Shown here: positions 5,761 to 12,020 of the stretch, in pieces
Layout: the number at the start of each line of letters is the position of its first letter
How positions within the stretch are numbered: position 1 is the first letter of the stretch
Assembly: GCA_900544205.1 (NCBI GenBank)
Contig: UQUG01000056.1
Span: forward strand, 1-12,020
Source: an uncultured Collinsella sp.
GTDB lineage: Bacteria; Actinomycetota; Coriobacteriia; Coriobacteriales; Coriobacteriaceae
Direction of reading: 5' to 3'
DNA length: 12,020 nt
The notes under the pieces: model-generated
What the model was told of the DNA's origin: nothing
Databases searched by the model: none
The model's input: only the letters and a program-made list of their open reading frames with translations
Position numbers and translations under genes: made by a program

Positions 5761-5896
5761 GGGCCGCGTGCCCGCCCGCAATATATTTGATTGATCGCGA
5801 GTTCCGCACGCAAAGAAGGCCACTTAATGTGGCCTTCGTCTTGCGCAGGACTGCCCGAGCAGGCAATCAAATATATTGCGGGCGGGCACGCGGCCC
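5761..5896. repeat. 136-bp element bounded by a 33-bp perfect inverted repeat
   Basis: The arms at 5761-5793 and 5864-5896 are exact reverse complements. The outer part is GC-rich (begins GGGCCGCGTGCCCGCC) and the inner part AT-rich (AATATATTTGATTG). The 70-bp interior contains a nested hairpin at 5815-5837 (GAAGGCCAC-TTAAT-GTGGCCTTC) followed by a short pyrimidine run on both strands. The right arm ends eight bases after the stop of the peptidoglycan-hydrolase gene, read on that gene's strand. A role in 3'-end formation of that mRNA is plausible. It could also be a small mobile palindrome. I see no target-site duplication. Confidence 0.95.
5815..5837 (-). terminator. Probable intrinsic terminator of the peptidoglycan-hydrolase gene
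   Basis: A nine-base-pair stem GAAGGCCAC/GTGGCCTTC with a five-base loop lies 68 bp beyond the stop codon. On the minus strand the stem ends in CTTCTTTG, a modest T-run. It sits at the centre of the larger inverted repeat, so it may be one part of a bigger structure. Confidence 0.55.
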
Positions 5897-5904
5897 CGTC
5901 GGCT

Positions 5905-7110
5905 TTACGACAGCGCCACGCCGCCGAGCCAGCCCCAACGCACGCCAGAGCCAGTGCCATAGAAGCTAATAAACGAATCAAGCGACTTAGACGTAATGGC
6001 ACCCTCGTTGCTCATAACGATGCCGCCGCCAACGTAGATACCCACATGACCGTAGATGAGGCCCGGAGCACCCGTGCCGCTGTGCGAGGAATCGGCCACG
6101 ATCATGCCCACCTGCAGCGCCGAGCGGTCGGAGCTATAGCACCATGCGTTAAACATATCGCATGCGTTACCGCCAAAGTAGCCAACGCCGGCGTTACGGA
6201 AGACATTGGTAACCCACGCCGCGCACCAGTTCTGACCCGGCGAAGGCGTGGAGTAGCACGCGTTGACGACGGCCTGCTGTTTGCCCGAGCCGGCATTCTG
6301 TTGCGGGGTTCCGGGCGCATACGATCCGCCACCCGAGCTTGAACCACCCGAGTAGGAATTGTTCTTGTTCGCGGCAGCCGCGGCAGCGGCAGCCTTCCTA
6401 GCGGCCTCCTCAGCCTGGGCGGCAGCGAGGATCTCGGAATCGCGCTGAGCCATGAGCTCCTTGACGTCGTCGGAAAGACCGTTCAGCACGGTCTGGACCT
6501 CTTGCTGCTTGGCCTGCATATCCTGCATCTGAGCCGTCTGCTGGTCCTTGAGTTTCTCTAAGTCGGCTTTCTGCGACTCAAGCTCGGTTTTTTGCGCATC
6601 GAGCTCTTCCTGGATGGTCTGGATATCCTCGATGGCATCGCGGTCACTCTTGTTGATCTTCTCAACGTAATGCGCGTTGGCGACGAGTTCCTCAAACGAG
6701 CCAGAGGCCAGCAGCAAAGACAGGATGTTCGTGCCGCCGGACTTGTAGCTGGCGGCCACGCGATCGGAAAGGTCGTTGCGCTTCTTCTTGAGCTCGGCCT
6801 TCTTTTCATCGATCTGGGCCTGCGTGTCGTCAATCTTGCCCTGGACATTCTCGATGTCGTTGAGGGTCTGGGCATTCTTGTTGGCCAGCGCCGCATACTC
6901 ATTTGCGATGCTGTCGAGCTGGGCCTGAACCTCGTCGAGCTGGGCCTGGGCAGCATTCAGTTTATCGGTGGTTTCTTTGGAAGCCTCCGCCGCATGGGCG
7001 CGAGCGGGCAGGCCAAAAAGAACTGCCGCAGAAGCGGCGCCGAACAGGGCCTTGAGGGCAGTGCGGCGCGAGAGCTCCTGGGAAAGGATGGAATCGCTGT
7101 TTGGTGACAT
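5905..7110 (-). CDS. Secreted coiled-coil peptidoglycan hydrolase (CHAP/NlpC-P60-like), Tat-type signal
   Basis: This 401-residue exported protein probably cleaves peptidoglycan peptides during growth or separation. Residues 1-40 form a signal peptide with a twin-arginine motif S-R-R-T-A-L-K (14-20), a hydrophobic stretch and an A-H-A cleavage site near residue 40. Residues about 45-240 are a long coiled coil rich in A, Q, E, K and D, with an S-Y-K-S-G-G-T-N-I-L-S-L-L-L-A-S-G-S-F module (121-139). This is the PcsB/CwlO-type regulatory domain. A low-complexity Ala then Gly/Ser linker covers about 236-265. The C-terminal domain carries the putative catalytic Cys296 (Q-N-W-C-A-A-W) and His355 (Y-G-H-V-G-I-Y-V). 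CHAP and NlpC/P60 share this Cys-His layout, so the exact family is open. In PcsB/CwlO proteins the coiled coil is controlled by FtsEX; no ftsE or ftsX is visible here. The start has CGGAG upstream. Confidence 0.9.
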   Translation of the reverse strand: MSPNSDSILSQELSRRTALKALFGAASAAVLFGLPARAHAAEASKETTDKLNAAQAQLDEVQAQLDSIANEYAALANKNAQTLNDIENVQGKIDDTQAQIDEKKAELKKKRNDLSDRVAASYKSGGTNILSLLLASGSFEELVANAHYVEKINKSDRDAIEDIQTIQEELDAQKTELESQKADLEKLKDQQTAQMQDMQAKQQEVQTVLNGLSDDVKELMAQRDSEILAAAQAEEAARKAAAAAAAANKNNSYSGGSSSGGGSYAPGTPQQNAGSGKQQAVVNACYSTPSPGQNWCAAWVTNVFRNAGVGYFGGNACDMFNAWCYSSDRSALQVGMIVADSSHSGTGAPGLIYGHVGIYVGGGIVMSNEGAITSKSLDSFISFYGTGSGVRWGWLGGVALS

Positions 7111-7154
7111 ATGTACTCCGTTACATGTTTATTTATATGTCGCTCAACTCATAC

Positions 7155-7182
7155 ATATTAGCGTACATATGGCGCGTCCCAA
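7155..7182 (-). promoter_or_regulatory. Probable promoter of the peptidoglycan-hydrolase gene
   Basis: On the minus strand TTGGGA and TAATAT are separated by 16 bases, and the -10 lies about 45 bases before the start codon. I searched this 170-bp leader for a c-di-AMP riboswitch, which sometimes precedes such hydrolases, and saw no convincing one. Confidence 0.45.
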
Positions 7183-7334
7183 CGATTTCCACGAACGGCA
7201 GGAAACTACAAGGTCAGCGGCTCGTAAGCAAATGCCAAAGATCAGGTTATGCGTACGCAAGCTCTTCTGATGAGTACGTTAGCACAATCCTCTGCTTTTC
7301 CTACAGCGCACGATTTGGGCGTCCCTGCCTGCGC

Positions 7335-7340
7335 TATACT
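7335..7340 (+). promoter_or_regulatory. Probable -10 element for galE
   Basis: TATACT lies 37 bases before the galE start codon. No good -35 is found at 16-18 bases upstream; TTGGGC is closer (14 bases). The element is placed by the -10 alone. Confidence 0.4.
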
Positions 7341-7377
7341 CCCCTGAAGAAGTGTTCCTGATTCGATAGGAGACTAC

Positions 7378-8439
7378 ATGTCCAAAGCACTCGACCCCAA
7401 AGACACCTGCGTCCTCGTTACCGGTGGCGCCGGTTTTATCGGCTCGCACACCGTCGTTCAGCTGCTCGAGGGTGGCTACCAGGTCGTCATCGTCGATGAT
7501 CTCTCCAACTCCAGCGCCGTCGCCGTCGACCGCGTCAAGACCATCGTGGGCGACGAGGCCGCCAAGAACCTCACCTTCTACGAGGCCAACGTGCTCGACC
7601 GCGATGCGATGAACAAGATCTTCGATACCCATCAGATCGACCGCGTCATCCACTTTGCCGGCTTTAAGGCCGTCGGCGAGTCGGTGAGCAAGCCCGTCGA
7701 GTACTACCACAACAACATCGAGAACACCCTGGTGCTCATCGACGTCATGCGCAACCATGGCTGCAAGTCCATCATCTTCTCGAGCTCCTCGACCGTCTAC
7801 GGCGACCCGGACAACCCGCCCGTCACCGAGGAGGATCCTAAGAAACCCGCGACCAACCCCTATGGTTGGACCAAGTGGATGATCGAGCAGATCCTTATGG
7901 ACGTCCACACCGCCGACCCCGAGTGGGACGTCGTGCTGCTCCGTTACTTCAACCCCATCGGCGCTCATCCGTCGGGCCTGATCGGCGAGGACCCTAAGGG
8001 CATCCCCAACAACCTGGTGCCCTATGTCGCCCAGGTCGCCGTGGGCAAGCTCGAGGCCGTTCAGGTCTTTGGCAACGACTACCCCACCCCCGACGGCACC
8101 GGCGTGCGCGACTACATCCACGTGTGCGATCTGGCCTCTGGTCACGTTGCCGCCCTTAACTGGATGAACGGCAAGACCGGCGTCGAGATCTTTAACTTGG
8201 GCACCGGCACCGGCACCTCGGTACTCGAGGTCGTCGCCGCCTTCTCCAAGGCTTGTGGCAAGGAGCTGCCCTACGTGATCCGCGAGCGCCGCGCCGGCGA
8301 CATCGCCGCCAACTGGTGCGATGCCTCCAAGGCCGAGCGCATGATGGGTTGGAAGGCCCAATACGACATCGCGGATATGTGCCGCGACAGCTGGAACTGG
8401 CAGAGCCACAACCCCAACGGCTTCGCCGACGCCGAGTAG
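7378..8439 (+). CDS. galE: UDP-glucose 4-epimerase
   Basis: GalE interconverts UDP-glucose and UDP-galactose with bound NAD, linking the Leloir pathway to cell-surface sugar synthesis. The 353-residue protein is an extended short-chain dehydrogenase. The NAD loop T-G-G-A-G-F-I-G-S-H is at residues 15-24, and an acidic D40-D41 follows strand 2. The H-F-A-G-F-K-A-V-G-E-S segment is at 92-102. The catalytic residues are the S-S-S-S-T-V-Y-G serine (about 138), Tyr162 and Lys166 (Y-G-W-T-K). R-Y-F-N-P-I-G-A-H (189-197) and V-R-D-Y-I-H-V (243-249) are further GalE signatures. AGGAG lies six bases before the ATG. The gene is monocistronic by appearance, with a strong terminator 24 bp downstream, and no galK or galT is adjacent. 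Confidence 0.96.
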   Translation: MSKALDPKDTCVLVTGGAGFIGSHTVVQLLEGGYQVVIVDDLSNSSAVAVDRVKTIVGDEAAKNLTFYEANVLDRDAMNKIFDTHQIDRVIHFAGFKAVGESVSKPVEYYHNNIENTLVLIDVMRNHGCKSIIFSSSSTVYGDPDNPPVTEEDPKKPATNPYGWTKWMIEQILMDVHTADPEWDVVLLRYFNPIGAHPSGLIGEDPKGIPNNLVPYVAQVAVGKLEAVQVFGNDYPTPDGTGVRDYIHVCDLASGHVAALNWMNGKTGVEIFNLGTGTGTSVLEVVAAFSKACGKELPYVIRERRAGDIAANWCDASKAERMMGWKAQYDIADMCRDSWNWQSHNPNGFADAE

Positions 8440-8462
8440 CAAAAAGCCTACATACCGTTCTT

Positions 8463-8497
8463 GCCCCGATCTCACGATGTGAGACCGGGGCTTTTTT
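8463..8497 (+). terminator. Intrinsic terminator of galE
   Basis: GCCCCG-A-TCTCAC pairs with GTGAGA-C-CGGGGC (13 positions with one A-C mismatch) around a GAT loop, followed by six T residues. It begins 24 bases after the galE stop codon. Confidence 0.92.
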
Positions 8498-8549
8498 CAT
8501 GGCGCGTAACCGCTTACCGAAAATGGGCCAACTTTTTAATCTCGCCTAT

Positions 8550-8568
8550 ACATGTTTAAACAACATGT
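8550..8568. promoter_or_regulatory. Candidate operator upstream of malQ
   Basis: ACATGTT-TAAAC-AACATGT is a perfect seven-base inverted repeat with a five-base spacer. It lies just upstream of the -10-like TACAAT at 8571-8576, in the -35/spacer region. A dimeric repressor bound here would block the promoter. No regulator in the window is clearly its partner, and the site lacks the central CG of LacI operators. Confidence 0.45.
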
Positions 8569-8570
8569 TC

Positions 8571-8576
8571 TACAAT
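8571..8576 (+). promoter_or_regulatory. Probable -10 element for malQ
   Basis: TACAAT lies 85 bases before the malQ start, leaving an untranslated leader of roughly 75 bases. The matching -35 is weak and overlaps the inverted repeat just upstream. This suggests a regulated promoter. Confidence 0.4.
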
Positions 8577-8660
8577 AGGGACATCGACTCTAAAACTCGG
8601 GACGGGCTGTTCACCCATCTGCAGGCCGATCCCACAACAAGAAGGTTGGTGAGCGCATTC

Positions 8661-10166
8661 ATGGAGCGTGCAAGCGGCGTCCTCATGCCCGTCTCATCTC
8701 TGCCCGGACCATACGGAATCGGCGGCTTTGGCTGGAATGCCTACGACTTCGTCGATTTTCTCGCCTCGTGCAAACAACATTACTGGCAGATTCTGCCCCT
8801 TACGACGACCAGCTATGGCGATTCGCCCTATCAGTCGTTCTCGGCCCGCGCAGGCAACCCCAACTTTATCGACTTTGCCGAGATTATCGAGGCAGGGTAT
8901 CTTGAACAGCGCGATATCGATGGCGTGTACCTGGGTTCTGACCCCAGTAACGTCGACTACGGTGCTATCTTTGGCGGCCGCCGTCAGATTCTCGACCGCG
9001 CCGCTGAGCGCTTTGCCGCCGACAAGCCGGCCGATTTCGATGACTTTATCCAGGCCAACGAGGACTGGCTCATCCCCTACTGTGAGTTCATGACCGTCAA
9101 AGAGGAGTGCGGTCTCAAGGCGTTTTGGGAGTGGCCCGCGGAGCTCCGTACCCGCGGCGAGGCTTCCGCCAAGGTCTGCGCCGACCATCCGGCGCGTATG
9201 CTCTACCACCAGATGACGCAGTACTTCTTCGATCGCCAGTGGAGCCGCCTCAAGGCCTATGCCAACGAGCGCGACATTCTCATCATCGGCGACCTGCCCA
9301 TCTATGTCTCGCGTGACTCCGTCGAGATGTGGGCGACGCCTGAGCTCTTTAAGATCGACGCCGCCGGCAATCCCGTGAGCGTCGCCGGCACGCCGCCCGA
9401 CCAGTTCTCGGCCACCGGCCAGTACTGGGGCAACCCCATCTACGACTGGGACGCTATGGAGTCCGACGACTTCTCCTGGTGGGAGGGCCGCATTCGCGCC
9501 GCCCTCGACATGTACGACGTCATCCGCCTGGATCACTTCCGCGGCTTCGAGGCCTATTGGGAGGTGCCGTTCTCCTCGCCCGATTCGTCCTACGGTTCGT
9601 GGACGCAGGGTCCCGGCCTCAAGTTCTTCAAGGCGCTCGAGGAAAAGCTCGGCACGCTGCCCATCATCGCCGAGGACCTGGGCTTCCTCACCCCCGGCGT
9701 CATCGACATGCGCGACAACTCGGGCTTCCCCGGCATGAAGATCCTGCAGTTTGCCTTTGAGGGCACCAACTCGTACTACCTGCCGCATAACTACATCGCC
9801 AACACCGTCGCCTATGTGGGCACCCACGACAACGAGACGGCGCGCGGTTGGTTTGAGGGAACGGCCACCCCGCGTCAGCGCGAGCAGGCAGCCCTGTACA
9901 CCCATCAGCAGGCCGGCGAACCCATGGCCGACGCACTCAATCGCACCATCGCCGCCAGCGTGAGCGACACGTGCATCTACACCATGCAGGACCTGCTCAA
10001 CTTGGGCAACGAGGCGCGCATCAACACCCCTGCCACGCTGGGCGGCAACTGGACCTGGCGCATGCTCGACGGCGCCATCACCCGCGAGCTCGAGCACAAA
10101 CTCACCGACTGGACCGAGACCTACTTCCGCATCCCGTCGGAAGCCGAAATCGAGCTTCCTCAATAG
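8661..10166 (+). CDS. malQ: 4-alpha-glucanotransferase (amylomaltase)
   Basis: MalQ moves glucan chains between maltodextrins, releasing glucose and making longer chains for the phosphorylase, in the cytosol. The 501-residue protein is typical for glycoside hydrolase family 77. It begins M-E-R-A-S-G-V-L-M-P-V-S-S-L-P-G-P-Y-G-I-G, the family's N-terminal signature. Y-G-D-S-P-Y-Q-S-F-S-A-R-A-G-N-P-N is at 52-68. The expected catalytic residues are all present: nucleophile D291 (R-L-D-H-F-R-G-F), acid/base E338 (I-A-E-D-L-G) and D390 (T-H-D-N-E-T). I chose ATG 8661, with GGTGAG seven bases upstream. The open frame extends back through the galE terminator, but that part has no family similarity. 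The phosphorylase gene follows 128 bp downstream. Confidence 0.96.
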   Translation: MERASGVLMPVSSLPGPYGIGGFGWNAYDFVDFLASCKQHYWQILPLTTTSYGDSPYQSFSARAGNPNFIDFAEIIEAGYLEQRDIDGVYLGSDPSNVDYGAIFGGRRQILDRAAERFAADKPADFDDFIQANEDWLIPYCEFMTVKEECGLKAFWEWPAELRTRGEASAKVCADHPARMLYHQMTQYFFDRQWSRLKAYANERDILIIGDLPIYVSRDSVEMWATPELFKIDAAGNPVSVAGTPPDQFSATGQYWGNPIYDWDAMESDDFSWWEGRIRAALDMYDVIRLDHFRGFEAYWEVPFSSPDSSYGSWTQGPGLKFFKALEEKLGTLPIIAEDLGFLTPGVIDMRDNSGFPGMKILQFAFEGTNSYYLPHNYIANTVAYVGTHDNETARGWFEGTATPRQREQAALYTHQQAGEPMADALNRTIAASVSDTCIYTMQDLLNLGNEARINTPATLGGNWTWRMLDGAITRELEHKLTDWTETYFRIPSEAEIELPQ

Positions 10167-10214
10167 GAGCTACCGCGCCCAACCCCTCCCCACCGTGCGG
10201 ACGCGCTTGCTTTT

Positions 10215-10248
10215 CCCGCGCGAGGCCACCCCAATCCCCTCGCGCGGG
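10215..10248 (+). terminator. Hairpin between malQ and the phosphorylase gene
   Basis: CCCGCGCGAGG pairs perfectly with CCTCGCGCGGG (11 base pairs, 12-base loop), followed by CTTCTTATG. The T-run is interrupted, so termination may be partial. Partial read-through would let the phosphorylase be co-transcribed with malQ. I see no strong promoter between this hairpin and the phosphorylase start. Confidence 0.75.
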
Positions 10249-10294
10249 CTTCTTATGAATTGCAGACATGAAACAACCCATCACAGGAGAAAAC

Positions 10295-12020
<1,726 letters not shown>

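Noticed and set aside
5794..5863. Invertible promoter between the 33-bp repeats
   Set aside because: The interior holds a near-symmetric terminator-like hairpin and no promoter-like sequence. No recombinase gene is in the window. Inversion remains possible but is not supported.
5721..6002. Small open frames over the 33-bp inverted repeat
   Set aside because: Frames on both strands translate the same repeat arms and have no ribosome sites. They reflect the palindrome, not genes.
7111..7377. c-di-AMP riboswitch upstream of the peptidoglycan-hydrolase gene
   Set aside because: I looked for the conserved core and paired helices on the minus strand and could not recognise them.
7279..8475. Long antisense open frame opposite galE
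   Set aside because: It is a shadow of galE caused by strong third-position GC bias. It also runs through the galE terminator and promoter.
8253..8660. N-terminal extension of MalQ into galE
   Set aside because: The extension overlaps galE in another frame and crosses its terminator. Family similarity begins exactly at the ATG at 8661.
8694..10163. 489-codon antisense open frame opposite malQ
   Set aside because: The composition is typical of a GC-codon shadow, it has no recognisable domain, and malQ on the other strand is complete.

Overview
The window looks like chromosomal DNA of a GC-rich gut actinobacterium of the class Coriobacteriia, most likely Collinsella or a close relative. The grounds are the strong G/C preference at third codon positions, the gene families present, and AGGAG-type ribosome sites in front of most starts. 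The genus is inferred from general familiarity, not from a search.

Left part (1-3772, all minus strand). At the edge is the 5' end of a SIS-domain sugar-phosphate enzyme. Its upstream region carries two copies of a GGT-N7-ACC-like operator half a gene away from two regulators. Next comes a compact three-gene operon: an unrecognised 163-residue protein, then two GntR/HutC-type regulators that overlap by 16 bp, closed by an intrinsic terminator at 461-496. A LacI-type regulator lies upstream of that operon, separated from it by a 31-bp perfect inverted repeat.

Middle part (3773-5904). murB (peptidoglycan precursor synthesis) diverges from the lacI-type gene. A CG-centred palindrome lies where murB transcription should begin. 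An IS200-type element of about 720 bp (tnpA only, minus strand) abuts the 3' end of murB. Its end hairpin appears to encode the last ten residues and stop codon of MurB. Beyond it are an intrinsic terminator and a 136-bp structure bounded by a 33-bp perfect inverted repeat.

Right part (5905-12020). A Tat-signal, coiled-coil, CHAP/NlpC-like peptidoglycan hydrolase runs on the minus strand. On the plus strand are galE (UDP-glucose 4-epimerase), malQ (4-alpha-glucanotransferase) and the first 575 residues of a glycogen/maltodextrin phosphorylase. MalQ and the phosphorylase work as a pair: MalQ lengthens short maltodextrins and the phosphorylase releases glucose-1-phosphate from the long ones. 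GalE interconverts UDP-glucose and UDP-galactose. This is ordinary sugar metabolism and cell-wall housekeeping.

I found no clearly new multi-gene system. The most unusual signals are non-coding: two long perfect palindromes just downstream of minus-strand genes whose arms start with nearly the same GC-rich sequence and continue with AT-rich sequence, and the capture of the murB 3' end by the IS element.
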